Shown: piece after piece, positions 45,064-52,688 of the stretch | Layout of the letters: each line of letters starts with the position of its first letter | How positions within the stretch are numbered: position 1 is the first letter of the stretch | NCBI RefSeq assembly: GCF_011605345.1 | Contig: NZ_JAAOXM010000014.1 | Span: forward strand, 1 to 64,000 | Direction of reading: 5' to 3' | DNA from: Burkholderia sp. D-99 | GTDB lineage: Bacteria; Pseudomonadota; Gammaproteobacteria; Burkholderiales; Burkholderiaceae | DNA length: 64,000 bases | The notes under the pieces: generated by a model | The model's input: the letters and a program-made list of their open reading frames with translations, nothing else | Databases searched by the model: none | What the model was told of the DNA's origin: nothing | Position numbers and translations under genes: made by a program

Positions 45064-45074
45064 CAAGTCACGGC

Positions 45075-45962
45075 TCAGCGGAAATCCGCGTACTGCCGCA
45101 CCAGCGACAGCATCGACGGAATCAGCCCGCGCACGTCGCCGCGGCGCCACTGGAACGCATATTGAAGCGGCGCCAGCGGCGGCTCGCTCGTCAGTTGCAC
45201 GAGATGGCCGCCCGGCCGCGCGCGCGCCCAGTCGACAGGCAGGAAGCCGATGCCGACGCCTTCGCCCAGCATGCCTGCCACCGCACTCCAGTTGTTGCAC
45301 GCGATCCTGCGCGCGTGATTGATGCCGCACGCGAGCAGCCAGTCGTCGAGAATACGCGTCACGCCCGAACCGGACGGCAGCAGCACCAGCGCATGGCTGG
45401 CGAGCAGCGCCGGCGTCAGCACGCGCTCGCGGCCGACCAGCGCCTCGGCCGCCATCCACGCGAACCGCGCTTCCGCCACCGGCTGCGACAGCACGCTGCC
45501 GCGTGACGACCGGCCGGCGATCACCGCGAAATCCAGTTCACCGGCGTCGACTTTCTCCTCCAGGGCCGCGCCCACGTCGACATATGGCTCCAGCGCCAGC
45601 TTCGGGTGCAGCTTCTGGACCGCCGCCACGAAGCGCGGCAGCCACGTCAGCGCCGACAGTTCGCCGACGCCGAAGCGCAGCCGGCCGCTCAATCCTTCGT
45701 CCCTGGCAACCGATTCCTGCAGCGCGGCGACGGACTCGAGCACCCGCACCACGGCCGGCAGCAGCGCCTCGCCGTCGTCGGTCAGCACGGCCCGATGGCC
45801 GCTCCGGTCGAACAGCGTGCGCTCGACGACCTGCTCCAGTTCGTTGATGCGCTTGGACAGCGACGACACCGACAGATGCAGCCGTTGCGCCGCGGTCGAG
45901 AAGTTTGCGCAGGTCGCCGCCCAGTAGAACGCGTCGAGCTGCTTGAGAGTCGGAGTGGCCAT
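45075..45962 (-). CDS. LysR family transcriptional regulator
   Basis: 295 residues: HTH in LKQLDAFYWAATCANFSTAAQRLHLSVSSLSKRINELEQ, then the effector domain (LRFGVGELSALTWLPRFVAAVQKLHPKLALEPYVD). It is divergent from the FMN oxidase at 46066 across 103 bp, the classical LysR arrangement, so it most likely controls the oxidase, RidA and perhaps the MHS carrier in response to their substrate. Confidence 0.92.
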   Translation of the reverse strand: MATPTLKQLDAFYWAATCANFSTAAQRLHLSVSSLSKRINELEQVVERTLFDRSGHRAVLTDDGEALLPAVVRVLESVAALQESVARDEGLSGRLRFGVGELSALTWLPRFVAAVQKLHPKLALEPYVDVGAALEEKVDAGELDFAVIAGRSSRGSVLSQPVAEARFAWMAAEALVGRERVLTPALLASHALVLLPSGSGVTRILDDWLLACGINHARRIACNNWSAVAGMLGEGVGIGFLPVDWARARPGGHLVQLTSEPPLAPLQYAFQWRRGDVRGLIPSMLSLVRQYADFR

Positions 45963-46065
45963 TGTCTTTCGCTTTTATCGAACAAATTCATTGGAAGATT
46001 ATCGCTTTTTAAGCACGCCGCGCGTACCTAAAATTCCACCATCGATTCGAAAACAGGCCGCAGAC
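45963..46065. promoter_or_regulatory. divergent LysR/oxidase control region
   Basis: An AT-rich stretch in a GC-rich context. It contains two near-copies of tcgctttt (45969 and 46002 regions), symmetric sequence around atcgaacaaattcattgg, and a -10-like TAAAAT (46029-46034) directed at the oxidase. Suitable as LysR binding area, but no exact T-N11-A dyad is claimed. Confidence 0.45.
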
Positions 46066-47319
46066 ATGACTCCTTCCGCCTCATCCGTTCCCGGAACAAG
46101 CCGCCCCCTGACCGATGCGCGCGTGCCGCACATGCCGCGCGTGCTGCGCAAAATGCTGTGCCTTCACGATTTCGAAGCTGCGGCCCGCCGCGCGCTGCCG
46201 CGCCCGATCTTCGGCTACGTCAGCGGCGCCGCGGAAGACAACCGCACGCGCGACGACAACCGTGCCGTGTTCGACGAGTACGGGTTTGCAACGCGCGTGC
46301 TGTGCAACGTTTCGCAGCGGCAGCAGGGTGTCGAGCTGTTCGGACGACACTACGCGTCGCCGTTCGGCATCGCGCCGATGGGGATCCACGCGCTGTCGGC
46401 CTATCGCGGCGATATCGTGCTGGCGCGTGCCGCGCAGCGCGCGGGCATCGCGTCGATCATGAGCGGCTCGTCGCTCATTCCACTGGAGGAGGTCGCTGCC
46501 GCCGCGCCAGGCACCTGGTTCCAGGCCTACCTGCCAGGGGACGCAAGCCGCATCAGCGCGCTGCTCGAACGCGTGGCGCGTGCCGGTTACCGGACGCTCG
46601 TGATCACGGTCGACATCCCCGTGTCCGCGAATCGCGAAAACAACGTGCGTACCGGCTTCACCACGCCGCTGCGCCCCGGGCCGCGCCTGTTCTGGGACGG
46701 CATCGTGCGCCCCCGCTGGCTCGCGGGCACCTTCGCGCGGACGCTGCTCGCGCACGGCATGCCGCATTTCGAGAACTCCTTCGCCACACGCGGCGCGCCG
46801 ATCCTGTCGTCCACGGTGCAGCGGGATTTCTCGGCCCGCGACCATCTCGACTGGGGGCACCTGGAACGGATCCGGCAGGAATGGAAGGGCGAACTGGTGA
46901 TCAAGGGCATCCTCAGTGTGGACGATGCCGTCATCGCCCGCGACGCGGGTGCCGACGGCATCATCCTGTCGAACCACGGCGGCCGCCAGCTTGACGGCGC
47001 GGTCTCGCCGATGCGGATCCTGCCCGACGTGGTTCGGGCGCTGGGCGCGGACTATCCGGTGATGATCGACAGCGGTTTTCGTCGCGGGTCGGACGTGCTG
47101 AAAGCGGTCGCGATGGGCGCGCGCATGGTGTTCGTCGGGCGGCCGTTCAATTACGCGGCGGCCGTGGCCGGCGAAGCCGGCGTCATGCACGCGATCGGCC
47201 TGCTGCGCGACGAAGTGGACCGCAACATGGCCATGCTGGGCGTCGAGCAATGCAGCGGCTTGACGCCCGACGTGCTGATTCGGAAAGGCGGCGTGCCGGC
47301 GTCGTTGACGGCCGTGTAG
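46066..47319 (+). CDS. FMN-dependent alpha-hydroxy-acid dehydrogenase/oxidase
   Basis: 417 residues of the lactate/mandelate dehydrogenase family. Conserved: FGYVSGAAEDNRTRDDNRAVFDEYGFATRVL, substrate/FMN segments SPFGIAPMGIHAL and VITVDIPVSANRENN, and the active-site motif IILSNHGGRQLDG with the catalytic base His304 and Arg307, then MIDSGFRRGSDVLKAVAMGARMVFVGRP. It oxidises an L-2-hydroxy acid to the keto acid. The ATG at 46066 is preferred over the frame beginning at 45943, which would overlap the LysR gene. Confidence 0.92.
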   Translation: MTPSASSVPGTSRPLTDARVPHMPRVLRKMLCLHDFEAAARRALPRPIFGYVSGAAEDNRTRDDNRAVFDEYGFATRVLCNVSQRQQGVELFGRHYASPFGIAPMGIHALSAYRGDIVLARAAQRAGIASIMSGSSLIPLEEVAAAAPGTWFQAYLPGDASRISALLERVARAGYRTLVITVDIPVSANRENNVRTGFTTPLRPGPRLFWDGIVRPRWLAGTFARTLLAHGMPHFENSFATRGAPILSSTVQRDFSARDHLDWGHLERIRQEWKGELVIKGILSVDDAVIARDAGADGIILSNHGGRQLDGAVSPMRILPDVVRALGADYPVMIDSGFRRGSDVLKAVAMGARMVFVGRPFNYAAAVAGEAGVMHAIGLLRDEVDRNMAMLGVEQCSGLTPDVLIRKGGVPASLTAV

Positions 47320-47336
47320 CGCGGGGGAGGCCGGTC

Positions 47337-47354
47337 GCCGCCCCGCGGGGCGGC
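47337..47354. terminator. GC-rich palindrome between convergent oxidase and RidA genes
   Basis: An 18-bp perfect palindrome (gccgccccgcggggcggc) between the two stop codons. Very stable but without a T tract; possibly a bidirectional terminator. Confidence 0.45.
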
Positions 47355-47361
47355 CGCACCG

Positions 47362-47826
47362 TCACGCCGGGTCGATCCCGGCGATCACGACGAGGATCAC
47401 AGCCGCATCGGCCGGCAACTGGCGCTGGGAGAACGCCGAGCGCGCGTGTCCCGCCTTGTCGCCGAGCACGGCGGCGAACAGGTCCGACGCGCCATCGATC
47501 ACGGCCGGCTGCCCGAAAAAGCCGTCCGCCGAACTCACGTGCCCCTCGACACGCACGATCTTGCGCAGGCGTTCGAACCCGCCCAGGTGCCGACGGATCT
47601 GCGCGAGCACGTTCAGCGCCGCCAGTCGGGCGGCATGCTTGCCTTCGTCGACGCTCAACTGCTCGCCGACGCGGCCGGTATAGGCGACCTTGCCGTCGAC
47701 GAGCGGCAGTTGTCCCGAGACGAACAGCAGGTTGCCGGCTTCGCTGACGGCCGTATAGCTGCCGAGCGGGTTCGGCGGTTCGGGTAACGCGAGGCCGAGG
47801 TCGGCCAGCTTCTGTTCGACGGTCAT
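47362..47826 (-). CDS. RidA/YjgF family protein
   Basis: 154 residues of the longer RidA subfamily: YTAVSEAGNLLFVSGQLPLVDGKVAYTGRVGEQLSVDEGKHAARLAALNVLAQIRRHLGGFERLRKIVRVEGHVSS and the typical C-terminal half with HARSAFSQRQLPADAAVILVV. RidA proteins hydrolyse reactive enamines/imines. It is convergent with the hydroxy-acid oxidase, and the association of imine deaminase and 2-keto-acid-producing enzyme makes sense. Confidence 0.9.
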   Translation of the reverse strand: MTVEQKLADLGLALPEPPNPLGSYTAVSEAGNLLFVSGQLPLVDGKVAYTGRVGEQLSVDEGKHAARLAALNVLAQIRRHLGGFERLRKIVRVEGHVSSADGFFGQPAVIDGASDLFAAVLGDKAGHARSAFSQRQLPADAAVILVVIAGIDPA

Positions 47827-48035
47827 GTCGTGCTCCTTGCGGGAAAAGGGTTCGGCGATCGGTGCTGCCTGTGAATCACTGTAGTCACGCGACCGAAGCC
47901 GGTAAATGCCGGTCGCGCAATTGATTCACGACGCGGTGTAACGAATCGCGCCATGCGTGCCCGCTGGTTTCCCGCGCGAGATTCATGCACACTCGTTGCT
48001 TCATCGCGCGCCACATGCCGAAGACGGCAGGAACC

Positions 48036-49001
48036 ATGCAACGACAATTCGACGACCTGCTGCTGGGCAGCATCGAGCTGTTCTGTCTTGCCGCCGAACT
48101 CGGCAGCTTCACGCTTGCGGCAAACGCGGCGAGCGTCACGCCGGCCGCGGTCAGCCGGTCGGTGGCACGGCTCGAGGAGCGTCTCGGCGTGCGGCTGTTC
48201 GTGCGCACGACACGCCAGATCCGCCTGACGGATTCCGGCCGCCGCTACTTCGAGCAATGCCGCGACGCGCTGTCGCAACTCGTCGACGCGGAGCGCGAGG
48301 CGACCGGCCAGCAAGCCACGCCCGCCGGCCTGCTGCGGATCAGCATGCCGACGCCGTACGGGCACTATCGCGTGCTGCCGCTGCTGCCGGCATTTCGCGA
48401 GCGGTACCCCGAGGTACGCGTCGAAACCCACCTGAGCAATCGCAACATCGATTTCGCCGAGGAAGGCTACGATCTCGCGATCCGCGGACGCGCACCGGCC
48501 GATTCGAACCTGGTCGCGCGCAAGCTGGAGGACGCGGAGCTCGTGGTCGTCGCGACGCCCGGCTACCTGAAGCGCGCGGGCATGCCGGCCGCCGTCGACG
48601 ATCTGCATGCGCACGAATGCATTCAGTTCGAGCTGCCGAGCAGCGGGCGGCCGATTCCCTGGCTGTTCAACGATGGATCGGAGGAAGTCGACGTCGCGAC
48701 GACCGGCAGCTACGGTACGTCGGGCGACGTCCTCGCCGGTGTGACGCTCGCGCGCAGCGGCGCGGGCCTGTTCCAGACCTACCGTTTCATCGTCGAGCAG
48801 GATCTGCGCACCGGTACGCTCGTGGAAGTGCTGCCCGGCCTCGGCGGCCGCTCGCGGCCATTCATGCTGCTGTATCCGCATGCGCGCTTTCTGTCGTCGC
48901 GCGTGCGCGTGTTCGTCGATTTTCTCGTCGAGCACCTGGCGCGCGAGCCGGCCAGGCAGCCGGCCGGGACACGCGCCAGGCGGGCCGGCGCATCGCGATA
49001 G
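48036..49001 (+). CDS. LysR family transcriptional regulator
   Basis: 321 residues: HTH LGSIELFCLAAELGSFTLAANAASVTPAAVSRSVARLEERL; effector part with DYLKR-type TPGYLKRAGMPAAVDDLHAHECIQFEL. The C-terminus is extended and Arg/Ala-rich (ARQPAGTRARRAGASR). The ATG at 48036 is chosen (caggaacc before it); 47985 is an alternative adding 17 residues. It is convergent with the SDR gene at 49033, which may be a target. Confidence 0.88.
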   Translation: MQRQFDDLLLGSIELFCLAAELGSFTLAANAASVTPAAVSRSVARLEERLGVRLFVRTTRQIRLTDSGRRYFEQCRDALSQLVDAEREATGQQATPAGLLRISMPTPYGHYRVLPLLPAFRERYPEVRVETHLSNRNIDFAEEGYDLAIRGRAPADSNLVARKLEDAELVVVATPGYLKRAGMPAAVDDLHAHECIQFELPSSGRPIPWLFNDGSEEVDVATTGSYGTSGDVLAGVTLARSGAGLFQTYRFIVEQDLRTGTLVEVLPGLGGRSRPFMLLYPHARFLSSRVRVFVDFLVEHLAREPARQPAGTRARRAGASR

Positions 49002-49032
49002 GCGCGCCGGCTCGCGGTTTCGATGCTGCGGC

Positions 49033-49740
49033 TCAATGCCCGGCGCTCTGGCCGCCATCGACGTGCAGGATCTCGCCCGTGACGAACGGCGCCGAGTCGA
49101 GATAGAGGATCGCATCGACGATGTCGCTCATCTCGCCCATGCGGCCGACCGGATGCAGCGACGCGAGCGTCGCATGCGTTTCGGGCGCATGCATCGGCGA
49201 CTTGATGACGCCGGGCGACACCGCATTCACGCGAATACCGGCCTTCGCATACTCGATCGCGAGCGACTTCGTCGCCGCATTCAAGCCGCCTTTCGTCAAC
49301 GACGCGAGCACCGACGGCACGTTGCTGTTCGCGTGATCGATCAGGCTCGTCGTGATGCTCACCACGTGTCCGCCGCCGTGCTTCTGCATCGCGGCGATCG
49401 CATGCTGCGTGACGTGGAAGAAACCGCTCAGGTTGACGCTCGTGACCTGCGCATAGTCGTCCGCGGTGTACTGCGTGAACGGCTTCGCGACGAAGATGCC
49501 GGCGTTGTTGACGAGCGTGTCGACGCGGCCGAAGTGCTCGATGGCCGCGTCGACCACGCGACGCGCAACGGCCGGATCGCCGATGTCGCCTGCGACGGTG
49601 ACGAGATCCGGGTCGTTCGACGGCCCGATCGAACGGGATGTCGCGACGACACGATGGCCGCGAGTGCGGAATGCGCGGACCGTTTCCGCGCCGATGCCTT
49701 GCGATGCGCCGGTGACGATGATGACCTTGGATGCGCTCAT
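49033..49740 (-). CDS. SDR family protein lacking the catalytic Tyr
   Basis: 235 residues of the classical short-chain dehydrogenase fold: nucleotide motif VTGASQGIGAET, LVNNAGIF, catalytic-region SITTSL, and C-terminal RVNAVSPGVIKSPMH. The YxxxK motif reads ASLTK: Lys150 is kept, but the Tyr position (146) is Ala. It probably still binds NAD(P). The ATG at 49740 is followed by a standard MSASKVIIVTGASQG. Upstream 25-30 bases contain agg-rich ribosome site (tcgaggcaaatc). Confidence 0.85.
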   Translation of the reverse strand: MSASKVIIVTGASQGIGAETVRAFRTRGHRVVATSRSIGPSNDPDLVTVAGDIGDPAVARRVVDAAIEHFGRVDTLVNNAGIFVAKPFTQYTADDYAQVTSVNLSGFFHVTQHAIAAMQKHGGGHVVSITTSLIDHANSNVPSVLASLTKGGLNAATKSLAIEYAKAGIRVNAVSPGVIKSPMHAPETHATLASLHPVGRMGEMSDIVDAILYLDSAPFVTGEILHVDGGQSAGH

Positions 49741-49933
49741 GATTTGCCTCGATAGGTAAAGGGTTCCCGGCTTCGGTGCCGAACGGATCGTTGAATCCGA
49801 TGAGCCAACTGTAGGCGCGCCGGTTGCAATCTCGAATACCCACCGTGGAGCAACAGTCTTGCGTCGGGGGAACAAATGGGGGGAGGGGCGGTTGTCTGCG
49901 GTTATCTGCGCTCGGCGCGAAACGCAGCCGTGA

Positions 49934-50311
49934 ACGAACTTCCGGCGCGCAGCGGTTGCGCACCCGAACACGCGAATCTCGCCGGAGACGACGCACTGGC
50001 GTTTCGTCGAGCGCATCACCCACCTCTTTCCACCGATCGAATTCGATCCGGACATTCCGAACGTCGACCGCGAGAACGTGCTGACGGCCACCGGCAACGC
50101 CATCGGCATCGATCCATGTATTCACATCGTTCCGCGGGATTTCGGTATGGAGAACGTCAACGTCGTGGCACGAGGCATCGTCATGGCGCCGCATCGTGAA
50201 GGCAGCCAGTCGCCATCCATTCCCCGGCCGGCCCCAAAGCGCACGAGCCCATCAGGCAGCGCCCGCGAAAATGCCATCCGGTCGATGCTGTGGCGTGCAA
50301 AGTGGGGATGA
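49934..50311 (+). pseudogene. fragment of a GlxA/FtrA-type AraC family regulator
   Basis: In one frame this segment reads ...TTHWRFVERITHLFPPIEFDPD...ENVLTATGNAIGIDPCIHIVPRDFGMENVNVVARGIVMAPHREG, the well-known end of the DJ-1/PfpI-like domain of AraC regulators such as FtrA (typical: TTHW...VLTSAGTAAGIDLCLHLV...PPHREGGQ). A stop lies just upstream (49931) and the HTH domain after PPHREGSQSP is absent; the frame drifts into unrelated sequence to 50311. Both ends are lost, so it is a relic. The rest of the gap to 50515 shows nothing else. Confidence 0.7.
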
Positions 50312-50515
50312 ACCTGCGCGCGTTCCAGCGGCAGCTTTTCAGCGTTTTTCCATTTTCATCCGTGTTGTGTAGATAACTTTTCTTATCACAACAGCATGAT
50401 TGAAAATCCAAACTCGTCGTTTCGAAAACGCGTCTGATGGTCATGGTTCGAGCCACCGCCATGCGTCTCGCCATCGATTCGGGGGCAGGGAAGCGACGGT
50501 TCGGTGCGCGCGCCG

Positions 50516-50938
50516 TCAATCCGCTGCGTCGATCCACGCCAGCAGCGCCGTCAACACGTCGGTCGTCGCGCGCGCGACATCCTGCGCAGCCGTATCGACG
50601 AGCGCATGTGCGTATTCGCGATACAGCGGGTCGTGCATGCGGTACAACGCGGTGAGGGTTTGCCGCCGGTCGGCCGCCGGCAGCAGCGACGCGCGGCGCA
50701 GGCGGAGCGGTTCACCCGCGTCGAGCGCCGCGGCGAAATGCGCATGCAGCTCGGCATGCGTGTCGTACTGCGTTGCGAGCGGCGCCCCCGACAGTTCGAG
50801 CGGGCCAGCCGGTTCGAGCCAGATCGCGGCGCCGTCGCGCTGGATCACGCCGACGATCCGTCCGGCATCGACGATCGGCGTGCCGTCGCCTTGCAGCCTC
50901 GCGAGTACCGCTGCGATCCCCGACGGCCCGTCGTAACG
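50516..50938 (-). pseudogene. C-terminal fragment of a shikimate kinase-like protein
   Basis: The minus frame from about 50938 to the stop at 50516 reads GDGTPIVDAGRIVGVIQRDGAAIWLEP...LTALYRMHDPLYREYAHALVDTA, resembling the second half of shikimate kinases (GGG-T-P...RG-WL...RDPLYREVADLVVDT). The N-terminal half with the P-loop GxxGxGKS is missing; the open frame can be extended to 51079 but the extra part is not kinase-like. It could also be a short derived protein in use. It is divergent from the LysR gene. Confidence 0.5.
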
Positions 50939-51120
50939 CGCGGCTGCACGTATCGCCGCGTGCCTGCACCGGCTCGGCTTGCCGGTTTTGTTATATTGCT
51001 GCGGACAAGCCGGCCAGGCTGGATCGGCCTGTCGTGCAGCACCGTCCCGCGTCGAACCGGACGAGCGCGTGGCGCGCACCGGTGTTGCGTCTGATTGCTA
51101 CCCGTTCTCGAGATGCGGCC

Positions 51121-52026
51121 ATGGATTACATCGACAGCATGCGGATTTTCCGGACGGTGGTCGAACTGAAGAGCTTCGCCCGCGCGGCCGATCACCACGG
51201 CATCGCGCCGCCGGCGGTATCGCGCACGATTGCCGCGCTCGAGAAACGGATGGGATGCCGGTTGCTGAACCGCACGACCCGCCGCGTATCGCTCACCGAA
51301 GCGGCGGAACGGTTCTACGAAAGCTGCGTGCGCATCCTCGACGAGGTCGACACGATCGAGGCGGACGTCGCGACGCAGGCGCGCGAAGTGCGCGGCGTGC
51401 TGCGCCTCGTCGCGCACACGACCGCGACGGTCTACTGGCTCGTGCCGCTGATCGCGGCGTTCGAACGCGCCCATCCGAAGGTCTCGCTGGACGTCACGCT
51501 GACGGAACGGCCGGTCGACCTGGTCGGCGAAGGGTACGACCTCGGCATCGTGGTCCCGTTCATGATCGTGAGCGAGACGACCGTCGTGCGGCGGCTCGAC
51601 CGGATTCCGCTCGTCATCGTCGCGACGCCCGACTACCTGAAAACCGCCTCGACGCCGGTCCACCCGTCGGATCTGGCCGCGCATCGTTTCGTGCCGATTT
51701 CGCCGTCGATCCGGCAACCGGAGCTGCGCTTCCGGATCGACGGCGAGGAACTCGTCGTCGCGCAGCATTTCGACGTGTCGTCGAACAGTCCCGCGTTCAA
51801 CCGCGAAATGGTGCTGCAGGGGTTCGGCATCGGCATCATGCCGATGGCGCTGGTGGAACACGAACTGGCGTCCGGCAAGCTGGTCCGGCTGCTGGCCGGC
51901 TTCACGCTCGTCGACGACGGCATCGAGATCCAGCTCGCTTACAGCAGCCGGACGCTGCTTCCCGCCAAGGTGCGGGCCTTCATCGAGCACGCGGTCGGCT
52001 ACTTCGATACGCCGGGCGACGCGTAG
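51121..52026 (+). CDS. LysR family transcriptional regulator
   Basis: 301 residues: MDYIDSMRIFRTVVELKSFARAADHHGIAPPAVSRTIAALEKRMG as HTH, effector domain with TPDYLKTASTPVHPSDLAAHRFV. It belongs to the large group with the MDxxxxMRxF opening. Neither neighbour (a kinase fragment and a MarR gene) is an obvious target. Confidence 0.9.
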   Translation: MDYIDSMRIFRTVVELKSFARAADHHGIAPPAVSRTIAALEKRMGCRLLNRTTRRVSLTEAAERFYESCVRILDEVDTIEADVATQAREVRGVLRLVAHTTATVYWLVPLIAAFERAHPKVSLDVTLTERPVDLVGEGYDLGIVVPFMIVSETTVVRRLDRIPLVIVATPDYLKTASTPVHPSDLAAHRFVPISPSIRQPELRFRIDGEELVVAQHFDVSSNSPAFNREMVLQGFGIGIMPMALVEHELASGKLVRLLAGFTLVDDGIEIQLAYSSRTLLPAKVRAFIEHAVGYFDTPGDA

Positions 52027-52129
52027 ACGGCACCTGGCCGTCGCCGGCGATCCCCCGGCATTCCTGCGCGAATCGACATCAATCTGATAACCCGTTTGCC
52101 ATCGCCCCGCGGCAGGCCGGCGTCTACGC

Positions 52130-52144
52130 TGTGCGCATGCACTC
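52130..52144. promoter_or_regulatory. MarR-type operator overlapping the marR start codon
   Basis: TGTGCGCATGCACTC contains the marR ATG (52137-52139). It matches 13 of 15 bases of the palindromic site in front of the efflux operon. A repressor bound here would block its own translation start region. Confidence 0.5.
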
Positions 52145-52571
52145 AATCGACCTTCTGGACGACGACTGTTTCGCGCTCCGCCAGGCTTCGCGGCATATCT
52201 CGAAGCTCTACGAGCACCATCTGTCGGCCGTCGGCATCACGCCCACGCAGTTCAGCCTCCTGGGCATGCTCGCCGCCAGCGCCGGGCTGACCATGGCCGA
52301 ACTCGCGAAAGCGATGGTGATGGACCGGACGACGCTGGTCCGGGCGCTCAAGCCATTGCTGCGGCGCGGCCTGGTGGCAACGTCCGCGGAAGGGCGGGGC
52401 CGTCGTCGGCTCCAGATCGTATTGACCACGCACGGCGCGCAGAAGCTCGATGAAGCCGCCGTTCACTGGGCGGCGGCGCAGGCACGCTTCGAACGCGATT
52501 TCGGCTCACGGCAGGCGGCTCATCTGCGGCGCGAACTGTTTCGCATGACGCACGACGCGCCAGACTGTTAG
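52137..52571 (+). CDS. MarR family regulator of the efflux operon
   Basis: 144 residues with the MarR winged helix (LTMAELAKAMVMDRTTLVRALKPLLRRGLVATSAEGRGRRRLQIVLTTHG) and a leading dimerisation helix (ALRQASRHISKLYEHHLSAVGITPTQFSLLGML). It is the first gene of an EmrR-like module, 117 bp upstream of the outer-membrane factor gene, and both loci carry the same operator sequence. It is expected to be released by phenolic or hydrophobic drug ligands. Confidence 0.88.
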   Translation: MHSIDLLDDDCFALRQASRHISKLYEHHLSAVGITPTQFSLLGMLAASAGLTMAELAKAMVMDRTTLVRALKPLLRRGLVATSAEGRGRRRLQIVLTTHGAQKLDEAAVHWAAAQARFERDFGSRQAAHLRRELFRMTHDAPDC

Positions 52572-52633
52572 CCGCCCCGGCAACTCATTCATGCCGTTGC
52601 AGACATTGATGCGCGAAACCTGGCTGGTTAATT

Positions 52634-52648
52634 TGTGCATATGCACTC
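52634..52648. promoter_or_regulatory. palindromic operator in the efflux operon promoter
   Basis: TGTGCATATGCACTC includes the perfect 12-bp palindrome GTGCATATGCAC (52635-52646), 43 bases before the outer-membrane factor start. The sequence is repeated with two changes at the marR start codon, which supports a MarR binding site. Confidence 0.6.
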
Positions 52649-52688
52649 TCTAACCGTTCGATGACTTGATGACCCAAGGAAAATGAAA

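Noticed and set aside
50078-50311. 77-codon frame starting at MLTATGNAIGID as a gene
   Set aside because: Homology to the GlxA-type domain begins well upstream of this Met, so it is part of a relic and not a separate small gene.
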